64,000 nt of DNA from Odobenus rosmarus divergens (Eukaryota > Chordata > Mammalia > Carnivora > Odobenidae): positions 850,659-914,658 of the forward strand of contig NW_004451005.1 of assembly GCF_000321225.1 (NCBI RefSeq), in the 5' to 3' direction. A program made the position numbers and the translations under genes. Positions 21,705-32,729 of this stretch are shown here, piece by piece (position 1 is the first letter of the stretch; each line of letters starts with the position of its first letter). The notes beneath the pieces are model-generated. The model was not told the DNA's origin, did no database searches, and saw only the letters and a list, made by a program, of their open reading frames with translations.

Positions 21705-22324
21705 TGGAAAACAACATGGAAGTTCCTCAAAAAATTAAAAATAGAACCACCATATGATCAATTATCACACTACTGGGTATTTGCCCAAAGAATATGAAAA
21801 CATTAATTCAAAAGAATATAAGCACCCCTATGTTTATTTCAGCATTATTTACAATAGCCAAATTAAGCAAGTAGCCCAAGTGTCCATTGATAGATGAATG
21901 GATAAAGAAGAAATGACATATATATATAATGGAATATTATTTAGCCATAAAAAATAATGAAATCTCACCATTTGCAACAACATGCATGGATCTAGACAGT
22001 ATAATGCTAAGTAAAATAAGCCAGTCATAGGAAGACAAATACTATATGATTTCACTCATATGTGGAATTTAAGAAAAAAACAAATGAAAGAAGGGGAAAA
22101 AAAGAGACAAACCAAAAAAGAGACTCTTAACTCTAGAGAATAAATGGATAGTTATTAGAGGTGAGGTAGATGGGGAGATGTGTGAAATAGGTGAAGAGGA
22201 TTTAGAGTACATTTATCTTGATGAGCACTGAGTAAAACACAGAACTGTTGAATCACTATATTGTACATCTGAAACTAATATAATGCTATATGTTAACTAT
22301 ACAGGAATTAAAATAAAATAAAAT
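21705..22324 (+). mobile_element. 5'-truncated L1 3' end nested in older L1
   Basis: It starts abruptly at TGGAAAACAACATGGAAGTT and runs through the last part of ORF2 and the 3' UTR to an AATAAAATAAAAT end. It is bounded by a 17-base duplication with one mismatch, AAGGATCATACATCATG (21688-21704) and AAGGATCATATATCATG (22325-22341). The host L1 resumes exactly there. Confidence 0.93.
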
Positions 22325-22346
22325 AAGGATCATATATCATGATCAA

Positions 22347-22910
22347 ATGGGATTTATTTCTAGGATGCATGGATGGTTCAATACACACAAATTTATCAAT
22401 ACGATACACCATATCAGCAGAATGAAGGATAAAAATTATATGATCATCTCAACAGATGCAGTAAAAGCATTTGACAATATTCAATATCCTTTTATGATAA
22501 AAACTCTCAACAAATTGGGTATAGATGGGATGCACTTCAACAGCAAAGGAAATCATCAACAAAATGAAAGGGCAATGAGAGTCACTAGAGTAGGCATCCT
22601 TCATAGAGGATGCCCAATATTCAACACAATACTGTCCTAGCCAGAGCAATTAAGGGAAAAAAAGAAATAAAAGGCATCCAAATCAGAAAGGAAGAAGCAA
22701 AATCATCTGTTTGCAGATGACTTGATCTTATATATAGAAAACCCTAAAGACTCCACCAAAAAACTTCTAGAACTAATAAATGAATTCAATAAAGTTGCAG
22801 GATGCAAAATCTGTATGCAAAAACCAGTTGTGTTTCTACACACTAACAATAAGCTACTGGAAAGAGAAATTAAGAAAGGAATCCCATTCACAAATGCATT
22901 AAAAGAATAA
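22347..22910 (+). pseudogene. L1 ORF2 reverse-transcriptase remnant
   Basis: In L1, ORF2p copies RNA into DNA at the nicked target. Two signature elements survive here in the same phase: a motif A-like DAVKAFDN (about 22455-22478) and the catalytic motif C, FADD (22710-22721), followed by [14 protein letters not shown]. Internal stops (for example the TAG at 22638) and missing motif B sequence show that no functional enzyme is encoded. Confidence 0.85.
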
Positions 22911-23040
22911 AATACTTAGAAATAAATTTAACCAAGGAAGTGAAAGATCTTTATACTGAAAACTATAAAACATTGATGCAAGAAATTGAGGAAGATGCAA
23001 AAAAATGGCAAAATATCTCATGTTCATGGATTGGATTAAT

Positions 23041-23073
23041 AATATTGTTAAAATTGTTAACAATAACAATATT
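23041..23073. repeat. Inverted repeat within L1 ORF2
   Basis: AATATTGTTA and TAACAATATT are exact reverse complements around an inner palindrome TTGTTAACAA. It belongs to a local expansion of ATTGTTAA-like units absent from the sister L1 copies. Confidence 0.8.
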
Positions 23074-23705
23074 GTTGATACTGTTATTAATACTGTTAAA
23101 ATTCTATTGTCAAAATCAATATTGTTAAAATGACCTAAAGTGATCGCAGATTCAATGCAATCCCTATCAAAATTCCAATGACAATTTTCCACAGAAAAAG
23201 AAAAAACAATTCTAAAATTCATATGGAACCACAAAAGACCCAGAATAGCCAAAGCAATCCTGAGAAAGAAGAGCAAAGCGGGAGGCATCACACTTCCTAA
23301 TTTCAAACTATATTACCAAGCTCTAGTAATCAAGACAGTATTGTACTGGCATATAAACAGACACAAACCAACAGAACAGAATCAGAAGCCTAGAAATAAG
23401 CCTACCCATCAATGAATCTTTGATAAGAGCACCAAAAACACACAATGGGGAAAGGATAATTTCTTCAGTAAATGGTGTTGGGAAAACTAGATATCCACCT
23501 GCAAAACAATGAAACGGCCTCTATCATACACCATACAAAAAATTAACTCAAACGGATTAAAGACTTAAATGTAAGACCTGAAACCATAAAACTCCTAGAA
23601 GAAAATACAGGGAAAAATGCTTCCTGACACTAGTCTCAGCCAACAATTTTTTGGATGTAACACCAAAAGCATAGGCGACAAAAAGCAAAAACAAATGAGT
23701 GTGCA

Positions 23706-23868
23706 CTAAAGTATGGGTTAGCCTGGTGATGGGTATTAAAGAGGGCACATTCTGCATGGAGCACTGGGTTTTATGCACAAACAATGAATCATGGAACACT
23801 ACATCAAAAACTAATGATGTAATGTATGGTGATTAGCATAACATAATAATAATAAAAAAATAAAGTAA
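23706..23868 (+). mobile_element. Young carnivore L1 3' terminus
   Basis: It carries GCCTGGTGATGGGTATTAAA, GCATGGAGCACTGGGTTTTA, AACAATGAATCATGGAACAC and the GTAATGTATGGTGATTAGCA end with an AATAATAATAAAAA tail. The same segment occurs antisense at the right end of the window. It interrupts the older ORF2 after AAAGCAAAAACAAATGA. Confidence 0.88.
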
Positions 23869-23893
23869 AAGGCTTTTTCCAAGCCTAGATAGA

Positions 23894-23917
23894 TTTCATA
23901 TATATAGATATATGAAA
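23894..23917. repeat. AT-rich hairpin
   Basis: TTTCATATAT and ATATATGAAA are perfect 10-base arms around ATAG. It lies in a short AT-rich stretch between the L1 end and a SINE. Confidence 0.75.
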
Positions 23918-23934
23918 CATATATATAAAATGAA

Positions 23935-24101
23935 GGGGTGCCTGGGGGGCTCAGTTGGTTAAGAGTCTGCCTTCAGTTCAGCTCGTGATTCCATGGTCCT
24001 GGGACTGAGGCCAAAGTCAGGCTCTCTGCTTAGCGGGGAGTCTGTTTCTCCCTCTCCTTCTGCCACCACCCCCTCCCCATCCCCCAGCTTGTGCATTTAA
24101 A
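23935..24101 (+). mobile_element. Carnivore SINE, diverged
   Basis: Head GGGGTGCCTGGGGGGCTCAG, body GTGATTCCATGGTCCTGGGA, then CT/CA-rich 3' part. A short AAAATGAA repeat flanks it. Confidence 0.9.
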
Positions 24102-24610
24102 AAAATGAAAAGGCAACATACAGAATGGGAGAAAATATTCTTAAACCACACATCCAATAAGAGGTTAATATCCAAAGTACATAAATATTTATACAACGGA
24201 ATAGCAAAAGAACAAATAATCCAATAGAAAAATGGGCAAAGGACCTGAACAAACATTTTTCAAAGACAAGGTACAAATTGCCAACAGGTACATGAAAAGG
24301 TGCTCAACATCACTAATCATCAAAGAAATGCAAATCAAGACCACAATAAGATATCACCTCACACCCATTAGGATGGTTTTCATCCAAAAGACAAGAGATA
24401 ACAAGTGTTGGTGAGGATGTGGGGAAAAAGGACTGCTTGAACACTACTGATGGAAATGTAAACTGGCTAGCCATTATGGGAGACAGTATGGAGATTCCTC
24501 AAAAACTTAAAAATAGAACTACCATATGATCCATGTTAACAAAATGAAATCACTATCTGGAAGAAATACCTGCACTCCCATGTTCATTGCAGCATTATTC
24601 ACAATAGCCC
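24102..24610 (+). mobile_element. LINE-1 ORF2 C-terminal / 3' part
   Basis: It resumes at AAAAGGCAACATACAGAATG and follows the end of ORF2 (GAGGTTAATATCCAAAGTAC, ATGCAAATCAAGACCACAAT, TGCAGCATTATTCACAATAG), then stops without a 3' UTR. This is the right end of the 5.2-kb L1 nest. Confidence 0.9.
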
Positions 24611-25077
24611 AAAGGGACTCTGTGGGCTCCCGCAGACCATCTGCCTAGATGCTTCATCCACCCATCGCTACTCTATTGCTCCCATGCCATTTTGAACACT
24701 GGCATTTTTAGATGCTTGACACCTGGCCTGGCTTTAATCACACAACAAAAGCAAAGCACACATCCTGCCTGTTGTCAGAAACCCAAATCTGTATATGGTT
24801 TGGAACACACATACACCTCTGATCTTCAACCCTGGCTTCTGCTCCACTCGAGAGTCAGAGTACAGGACCCTCTCTCAAAGAAACGCCGTTGGCTTCGAAC
24901 AGTCTTGCCTTCCAGTTCTCTTTTCTTCTCCCCAAAACTGTAGGATCCTGAGTTCCTCTCCAACAGGAAAAATGCTCTGACATCCACGTGCTTTTCTTCC
25001 AACTAATGTGTTAATGGCAAACTTTCAGGCACTGAGTCCTTCAGGATCTTAGCTTTTGATATTCAAAACTCAGGCTT
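24611..25077. other. Unassigned sequence after the L1 nest
   Basis: No gene or repeat recognised. It includes a slightly GC-richer patch with overlapping 61-83 codon frames and no motif. Confidence 0.4.
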
Positions 25078-25545
25078 TTGAAATCAAAACTTTTTCTTTC
25101 AAACTACAAAGAGGCCCAGAAGTCCATTTTGAAACTCAAACCTGAGAACTGCTTCCTCATTTTTTCCCTGGATAATACTCCTTTCCAGAGGAAATTGATG
25201 TCTCTGGTTTGGTATAAAGGGGAGAAGAGCCACAGGGATGAAAAGAAATTCCTAACAGGATTTTTTAAAATGGTTAATATATTAAAATGTTATGACCTAT
25301 TCCTCATCTGTGAGTATTGCTCACCAAAGGATTTTGGCCCTTTCTGGCTGTGCACACATTCAACTTGGCAGGAATACAGCCTATATGGATTGCTCTGCCC
25401 ACATCAGCCTTTCTTTTTTCTATTCACTGGCAATATCTGGTTATATACAATATTTATATTTTCTGGAACATTTGGTCCCCATCATTATTCAAGTGCCTTG
25501 GATTCAGAACCCTCAAGATCCATAGAATATATGGACAAAAAGTAG
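25078..25545 (+). other. Longest open frame of the window, unrecognised
   Basis: The frame gives 155 codons but begins at a TTG. The translation is rich in Phe, Leu, Ser and Tyr, with a hydrophobic stretch late in it, and no domain I recognise. Two other frames on the same strand are also open over 25.29-25.65 kb, which suggests low stop density rather than coding. Not called as a gene. Confidence 0.12.
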
Positions 25546-25649
25546 AGCCAGCCTATTCAGTAGATTCCACTACTAGCCAAGAAAACTCTGGCACCAAGCA
25601 GGAAAAACAAAAATGGAAAAGATGTATGTGTTTAAGAATTACTAAATGA

Positions 25650-27039
25650 GTATCATTCTTTGAAGCAAATAAGAAAGCAAAAATTCTCTATCAATAGCAA
25701 ACTCATCAGTTCTTTTAATGTCAAGTGAAATGCCATGAATCCCTCCTGTCTTTGCAAGAATGTTTTGTTATACTTGATAATTTTTTATTGAAATTTACTA
25801 AAATAACCCTGAAAGAAACTTCTATTATACAGCTCCAAGCCTTGAAGCAAATGTGAGTTTGGCTAAACTCAGTGATGAGAATTTACATCTGTGTCAAGCT
25901 ACCCTGGCTTATAATTCTTTTCCTAAATTACAACCAAGTTTGATTAAAGTGAATACTGCTATTTTCTATCAACCACAGTTAAATGCGACTTACATGGAAA
26001 CCATTATAATCTGAAGATCAAAGAAGCCCTGATGTCAGTGTTTCAACAACAATTCCAATGTTCAATAATTCGTACAGAGTCCTACTGTCTCTGGCTTAGA
26101 TATGAGTCAAAGAAAGAAAAAAAATCAATGAAACCCAAGAGTTTCGCAGAAGCCTAAGATGAAGAGGTCATCCAGTTCATTTGAAGGGTCATATTTCAAA
26201 TCATCCCTATTTCAAAAATCTATAACCTTCTCAAATTGCTTACTCTATGTTCTTTGTGTTTTTTTCTTTAAATCTTTCCTGCTTATAAAATTAATACTTT
26301 AAATATACATAATATAGAAAATAATAAAGAGGAACTCTCCCTTTCCACCCCCATGATACCTGCATCCAATGCTAATCAATGAAATACAAGCTGAGTTTGA
26401 GCACTGCATCCATGGTGACTCAGATGTACCTAAGGTTTATCTCTGTCACTTCAGCGCTGTCCTCCAGAACCTTATTTGTATGAATATTGGGAAGTCTTCA
26501 GGAGGGAGCTCTCTTGAGGAGTGCTCATGATGAGCTCGATCTGGTGAGAAAGCCCTTAGTTGTTGGACGAAGGGATGGTTCTACACACAACATACATAGG
26601 TACTGGACTTTCTCATTCAATTACTTTCTGAGCCCTATAAGGGTATGGGGGGATGCTGTGAATAAAAACTGTAAAAGCAATTTCATTATATTCTGACACA
26701 CTGGGGCCCAGACACCTCTTCCTTGAGACCCCTTTACAGATTATGACAGAGAGCCTTCCTGGGGCCCGGAGATGGCTCAAGTGCATCTGTGATGGGCCTG
26801 GCATAGAGGTCTAGCCTCAGTGCCCACTGGGATCATCCTTGTTGGTAAGTATATATAAGAACCTGCACTTCCAGAACTCCAAGATATAATCCAGAACATG
26901 TTTTATAAAGAGCAGAAGTTCTTTATAATACAGGAAAGAAGCAGGGCCCGGGAAATAGGGTTTTTACTATTGCTGTAAGCTCATTAGTATCTATGGGCAG
27001 GTGAGGGCTATGAAAACATATTAAATAGTCATAATTTTT
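25650..27039. other. Unassigned sequence
   Basis: No gene or confident repeat. Around 26.27-26.35 kb there is a TTATAAAATTAATACTTTAA-type stretch that may be an old repeat edge. Confidence 0.4.
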
Positions 27040-27160
27040 CATGATACTGGAGTTTCATTTTCTTAGGTGCTTTGTATCCTATTCTTCCTATTTTTTTCAT
27101 TTACTACATCATGAACAGTTCCTTATTTCATTAAATATTCTTCAAAACATGCTTTTTTTT
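27040..27160 (+). mobile_element. Ancient repeat fragment, family uncertain
   Basis: ATGAACAGTTCCTTATTTCA followed by TTAAATATTCTTCAAAACAT fits a common old mammalian repeat pattern, the same group suspected at 12.9 and 57.3 kb. Confidence 0.35.
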
Positions 27161-27249
27161 TCTTTAATTAGCTCCTGGATTTCCAGTCCTGACTCAAGTC
27201 TCTCCCAATCCTGAGTGAAGCAGCTTAACATGGGGGGAGGGGCGCACAA

Positions 27250-27400
27250 CTAGACTTTGAGTTAGAATATTTAGCTTTGAGTGCCAGATCTAACATTTAC
27301 TGCCCACATTATCTAGCCCTTTAGTTATTTAATCTGTAAGATTAGGGGAAATAATACATATTTCATGGGACAAAATAGGGCTTAGTAAAAATATATGAAG
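27250..27400 (+). mobile_element. MIR SINE, degraded
   Basis: TTTGAGTGCCAGATCTAACA, then TTTAATCTGTAAGATTAGGG and AAATAATACATATTTCATGG follow MIR order (cysteine-box-like segment, then 'ctgtaaaatggggataataata'). Confidence 0.55.
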
Positions 27401-27439
27401 AGTACAGATATTTTAAGCATCTATTATTTATCTATATTT

Positions 27440-27650
27440 TTATAAAACTTCATACATTCCTTTATCAAGACATACACTCTATTTTTCAATGATTTGTCTT
27501 TATATCTGTTTCTTCCACTAGACTGTGAGCTTTCTGAAGGGATAGAAGACTCATTTGTGTTTGTGTGCCTAGAGCCTACCACAATTTCTGACATAGAGTA
27601 AATACTAGGTGATTATTCCATAAATGAATGGATAAGTAAATGAATGGTAC
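27440..27650 (+). mobile_element. LINE2 (L2) 3' end
   Basis: CTTCCACTAGACTGTGAGCT, then CTGAAGGGATAGAAG and CATAGAGTAAATACTAGGTG are the L2 terminal phrases. Confidence 0.65.
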
Positions 27651-29036
27651 CTGATACTATTTTACTTACAGGTTTAAAAAAATAACCTCCTGCATACACC
27701 TTATTGAATCCTCACAGCAATCCTTGGGACAAGTGTGGTAGATACCATGAGTCGCTGAAATAAAATGCTGGAGGAACCTCAAATATTTGGCACCTTCTGG
27801 TCTTTGCCGGTTGGATCCATTGCTGTTAACAAATAAAGTGGGCCCAATCTTTAAACGATGATGTTAGTACCACATTTCCTTGTTCTCCGCTCCTAGATAA
27901 TGCTCTCTTCTGTAGCTCTACCAGGGTCCACTATGAGAAGGCCTGCTATGTCCTCAGCCCCCTTCTAAAGAGTTCCCATCCACAGACGTTTGCTTAAGTG
28001 CCTGAAGTCAATTCCTTAAACTTTGTGTGCCCATGCGTTCTACCACATATTTTACCATCTGACTATGTGTTTTGGACCAGGGGAGGGATTTGACCCAAAG
28101 GCAATAAATCCCTGAACTGACCATCAGTCCATAAAGATGCCTTATGCTTCGGCTTTGTCCAACAGGGATGACAGCAGTTAATCAAAACTTATCAAACTCT
28201 TACATTTCTGTAAATTGAGATTTAAAATATAGAATTTGGCAGGGAATAAAGTAGAAACTAAAGAGGTAGAGAATGCAGTACACAAATACCACTGTCAAAT
28301 GGTGGCTCCTCAAAATATCACCAAACAACCTGTCCATAAGAGAAATTTGAGTTTCTTGTTTACCTACTTGGTTTACCTACTGGGTGAGAGAGAATACCAC
28401 CTCAACAGAGTCTTAATAGCATCGTAAAAAGTAAACGGCTGAGTCAAGATGTTGATTGAAATTTTTAAGACTGGTTTAAAGCGGGTCCTTTTGATGAGTG
28501 GGAGGGGCTTAATTCGGATGGGGTCGGTCAGAACTATGATATAATAATTTAGAATTGCTGTGCATGGCTAGGTGAAAATTTTGAGGGCACGGGTTCAAAG
28601 AGTCTTCACTGTAAACTAGTTTTTGATGCCTTCTATTGAAGAGTTGATGGATCTTTCAGGAAGTTACTGGAATGAACAATAAAGTTATTTACAACTTTTA
28701 TCTTCCTGAAGAGAATCTCCTGAAATAGTGAAGTTATGGCGACAGTCAGCTCTGTGAATGGTTTTGGTTCTTATCACAAAGCAGGAGAAGCAAACCAGTA
28801 AGTAGAAGCATAAGGTAGAGAAACATTATACAGAGCAGAAACAGAAAGCTGGATCACACTGATGGCGGAGGGCCAGAACAACCAAAATATGTATTTTTTT
28901 CTCTCTGCAGTCAAGCCTGCTTTGCCCCCAGACAATTGGGGTCGTCATGCAGCTCAACCCTTGACTGATACTATTTTCTTATGTTGAGCAAAAAGAATGA
29001 ACCAATCCAAAACAGAGTACTCCATGATAAGCCTTA
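27651..29036. other. Unassigned sequence
   Basis: Possibly old retroelement-derived: phrases like GGACCAGGGGAGGGATTTGA hint at a repeat I cannot name. The longest frame (63 codons at 28236) has no motif. No gene is supported. Confidence 0.35.
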
Positions 29037-29116
29037 GGCTCACAAGTTCACATTCTTACTCACAAAACCATTCACTGAAGTTTTGGAGTTGGTGAGATCC
29101 CAGCTGGATATGAGAG
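29037..29116 (+). repeat. Left arm of a long inverted repeat
   Basis: It includes GGAGTTGGTGAGATCCCA and CTGGATATGAGAG. The reverse complement of the arm at 29953-30033 matches it with 4 mismatches in the best 38 bases, plus a looser match further out (TCACAAGTT...CATTCT). Confidence 0.75.
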
Positions 29117-29952
29117 AAACAAATTACCAAATGAAGAAATCATGGATTCTGAGGGCATATTTGACACTTCCCTGGAATCAAGCAGGCAAAGTAAGCTCCT
29201 TATGCAATGACTAGCAGATCTCACATTTGCTTCTAACACTCACTACCTTGTAAACTGTACATGTTCCCAGTAGAAGTGTATTTGCTTTGGATTTGGGAAC
29301 TGTGTCTGGTTCTTTTCCTGCAGTATCCACTCTCTGGAGTAACCCATTTTCCCTCCTGTTTTCTGACCTTTGTTTCCTCTGGGAGCATCTGTAACCCCTC
29401 TCATCTAGCAAGAGCCCCCCAAATTCCATAATTGAAGAGCCAGTTCTTTTAATTTGGGTTAATTGCAACAGAATGAGTGGTAGGTGACAAGTGGAGAAGA
29501 GCCACTCAGAATGAGCAGCCTACCCTTTCTCATACACCAAATGGCATGAGGGGTATCATATGCCAGAAATTCTTTGTGATGAGCAAGTTCCTCCTCTTAT
29601 TTCTCCAACTCAGCTTTTTTCCCCATAGAGCCTACATCTTTCATCAAGATGTAACATTTGCTTAATTAAAAAGTCACAGCAAATTGTTTGTCATTGAAAT
29701 GACAATAAATATGCCACTAACATTCTGTTCAATTGTCTATAAACTACATTAAACATAGGGAGAAGAGTGTACACCCCCTGCTTTTATTTCCTGAGACATC
29801 AAGAAGAAATCTGTTCAGGCTTACTGTATTTGTCAAAGTTTTATAGTGTTGTTTGGGGCAACCTATAGAAGGTTACTGTTCCTAGAGTAGCATGACATGG
29901 TGCAATCCCAGCTCTACAAACAACTATTACAAATAACACTCTCTACTAATAG
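29117..29952. other. Sequence between the inverted arms
   Basis: About 836 bases with no recognised family. Frames of 85 (minus) and 62 (plus) codons have no motif. If the arms are terminal repeats of a DNA transposon, this would be its decayed interior; if they are two independent copies of one repeat, it is ordinary intervening DNA. Confidence 0.4.
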
Positions 29953-30033
29953 CTCTCCTATCCAGATGGGATCTCACCAACTCCAAAGTTTTGTTGCATG
30001 GGAACTATAAGTGAGAATGAAAACTTGTGACCT
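29953..30033 (-). repeat. Right arm of a long inverted repeat
   Basis: CTCTCCTATCCAGATGGGAT then CTCACCAACTCCAAAG is the inverted counterpart of the arm 836 bases to the left. Flanks beyond the arms do not match each other. Confidence 0.75.
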
Positions 30034-30059
30034 TACTCTGGGATCCTGAACAAGCTACT

Positions 30060-30200
30060 TTAAAAAATCACTTGTTCATTCACGAAACAAATATTTTTTA
30101 GGTTTTAATTATGTCTCACGCTCTGTGATAAGAACTAGACACAATGGCAAGGAAGATACAATCACTACCTTCCTTGGCCTTATGGTATAGTAGTGCCTTC
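30060..30200 (-). mobile_element. LINE2 (L2) 3' end
   Basis: CATTCACGAAACAAATATTT, then AAGAACTAGACACAATGGCA and AAGATACAATCACTACC follow the antisense L2 terminus. Confidence 0.55.
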
Positions 30201-30719
30201 AGTTGAAAAGGCAGTATTCTCTACTTCCCAAGGATGTGACGTTACAATGAGATTATTTAACGTGGAGAGTGTCTGATTCAGTGCCAAATCTGTGGCAAAT
30301 ATTCCTTTAATGTATTTCTCTTCTCTTTCTTCTCTTCATAGCTTTCCAAATACATTTCACTCTGGGTATGTGCTCCTTAGCATTTCAGAGGTTATATACA
30401 GACAGAGAAGATAAAAATGTCATGCACGCCTATCAGATACTCATGCTACCTTCCAGTGGCTAAATTCTCTATTTTTTGTTTTAATTCTCTATTTTTGTGT
30501 ATGCTGACAGTAGGGGATATTGTAAAAAGAGTCTGTTTTTTTTTTTTAATCTATCTTAACCTTAATCTATTTTAAGTAGATGCTGAGACAAGGATTAAAA
30601 TGTAAATAGTTTCACTGGAAGTTAAGAAAAACCTGTTTCTCTACTCACAACATTTCTGACACCAAATATATAGCTTTTCTACACCAAGCAATTCTCTAAT
30701 TTTCTGCAAACACCAATTC
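30201..30719. other. Unassigned sequence
   Basis: AT-rich, with a T-run near 30.54 kb followed by an imperfect doubling of TTAATCTAT(C/T)TTAA. No gene or repeat family recognised. Confidence 0.4.
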
Positions 30720-31470
30720 AGTGTCCTATAATTTAATTTATTCTCATACTAACTACCCAGAATTAGTACAGACTCCACAAGTCAAAGACTCAGTCCCACA
30801 AGACTGCCCCCCACTTCAGATGCCAATTCAAATACTGGGCCTCCTATACTTCTGACCAACTGGCTAAAATCAGAGGTTCCCATGACCCCCTCCATGGGTT
30901 CAATAACTTGCTAGGATATCTCACAGAACTCAGGAAAACACTTTACTTACTATTAATGACTTAATACAAGGGTTGTAACTCAAGAAAGGCCAGGTGGAAA
31001 AGATGTATAGGGCAAGGTATGGGGAAGGGGTGTGGAGCTTCCATACCCTCTCTGGGCACTCCCCCCTCCCAGTACCTCCTAGTTTACCATCCTGGAAGTT
31101 CTCTGAACCCTAGTTTAGTAGGAGTATTTGTGGGGCTTCATCACATAGGCATGATCATTGTTGACTCACTCTCCTATCCCTCTTACCTCCCCAGGGGTCA
31201 GGCTGAGAGTTCCAAGTATGGCTTGGTCTTTCTGGTCATCAGCACCCATCCTGAAGCTATTCAGAAGCCTACCAACTGTCATTTCATCAGAACAAAAGAT
31301 TCTATAGGTCTTTATCACAACAGTGAGAAGAGTTCTTCTGTGTTTTGTATTTCAGTGCTATGTAGGCTACAAGTCCTATTCAAATACTCTAGGCTTTTGA
31401 GAGGAATCTTTTGCAAATGTTCAGCTCCGATTTAGCATTTCTAAGAGCTCTGTTTCTAAAATACAGGGCC
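30720..31470. mobile_element. Ancient repeat, probably LTR-type
   Basis: The sequence order ACCAACTGGCTAAAATCAGA, GGTTCAATAACTTGCTAGG, ATCTCACAGAACTCAGGAAA, then GAGCTTCCATACCCTCTC and CAGTACCTCCTAG fits a widespread old mammalian LTR-like repeat. I cannot fix its name. A 138-codon frame inside it starts with a non-ATG codon and has no motif. Confidence 0.5.
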
Positions 31471-32725
31471 AAGGGATGGTTCACAAGTCCTGGTCTCCTC
31501 CAACTATGCTTCAGCACATCCTACCTGCAATCCGGAAGCCTGGGAAGTCCCCAGAAAGTTCGGGGAGATCATTCCCATCTGAAGATGGGGTCTGGAATCA
31601 GTCTTGGCATCCTACACACAGTGTGCATGTAGTGAACTTAGGGCTTTCACAAGCCTTCAGAAGTACAGCTCCGCTCTACCCCAAAACTGCTCCCATGTCT
31701 TCCTAATCCTTAATCCTTCCAAGGCTTTCTAGTTATCTCCCCACCTTCCAGCACCTGGACTTAAGCCCTTTATGAGCTCCCCTTCCTGGGACCCTGAGAC
31801 TTACCTTGCTCTAATTTACACCATCCGGTATGGGTTTAATCTTTTCCCCCAAATGCAATGGATTATCCAGAAGCATGATACTGTCACCTACCTGATTTCA
31901 AGTATGCAAGTATGGCCAATTTCTGGAGACTTCTGATTTATATCTTACTCACTGGATCAGATACTGGGGACTTCAACATTGGCCAAACCCACTTTCACCC
32001 TGCTTCTTAGGACACTATCATTTGGGAAGCTGGGAAAGATTACTAGCCTCAGCCCAAGCCCCTGACTTCTTTCTCCCCAAATGGTCCATTCCTGTGATCC
32101 AGCATGCCTCACAGAAAACCTGCTTTGGAGTGACTACACCATGGATCAAGGCCATTCTTGGATTCTTGCCCTCATGGCTTCCACTATATCCTAAATCAAA
32201 TGTACTCTTCAGTCACATGAAAAAGAATTCAGTCACATGAAAAAGGTTAATCCAACCCACCTGATTTAATCTTTCTCTTGAGCAATATAATCTCAGACTA
32301 TACCTCAAAAGCTACTTAGATGAAGTACATTATATTGGCTTTATTCTGAAATAATTATGCAGACATTTTCTGTGGAAAACTTTAAGACAGATTCCTATTT
32401 CTGTTTAGTTTCCTTTCTTCTACTTCACTGACTACTACTCAAAGGTGAGAAGAAAAAAAATATTGGGGTCTTCCAGAGTTTTCATCCAGAGACCACCCCC
32501 CACTGAATAAATCCTAAAGAAATGATGTGAGGTAAAAACAAAAATGAGGTCATAGCTGATTATATCCCACATTCTGGTTATACTTGCTCTAATAGTTTCA
32601 TATTTTTTGACATTTCTCATGGCCAAGGGACATGTTCTTTTTTTACTTCAATAAGAAGATGTAACTACTTTATACAGGAGAAAAAGAAGATGGAACCAAT
32701 CAAACATTTGTTGAGCCTACTACGT
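31471..32725. other. Unassigned sequence
   Basis: No gene or confident repeat. Contains a 20-base tandem duplication near 32.2 kb. Confidence 0.4.
32208..32246 (+). repeat. 20-base tandem duplication
   Basis: TTCAGTCACATGAAAAAG occurs twice in a row with a 20-base period and no mismatch over 18 bases. Confidence 0.9.
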
Positions 32726-32729
32726 ACTC

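Larger units (their letters stand above)
22325..23705 (+). mobile_element. LINE-1 ORF2 continuation
   Basis: This continues the older L1 through the reverse transcriptase and C-terminal part of ORF2. Landmarks are CCTAAAGACTCCACC, ATATGGAACCACAAAAGACC and GTAAGACCTGAAACCATAAA. Two local oddities are reported separately: a patch that belongs about 1 kb further on (near 22.54 kb) and an expanded AATATTGTTAA stretch (23.03-23.13 kb). Confidence 0.92.

Noticed and set aside
22899..23306. A 135-codon hydrophobic frame on the minus strand that could look like a membrane protein
   Set aside because: It is antisense to L1 ORF2 and its hydrophobicity comes from the AT-rich repeat expansion.
23557..23799. 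Minus-strand frame resembling the plus-strand frame at 63609-63839, suggesting a conserved protein
   Set aside because: Both are the same L1 3' UTR in opposite orientation, so the likeness is due to repeat copies.
31019..31435. A 138-codon plus-strand frame
   Set aside because: It lies in an old LTR-like repeat, starts with a non-ATG codon, and shows no motif.
30720..31470. Possible retroviral coding region
   Set aside because: Only LTR-like sequence is seen; no gag, protease, polymerase or envelope motifs were recognised anywhere in the window.
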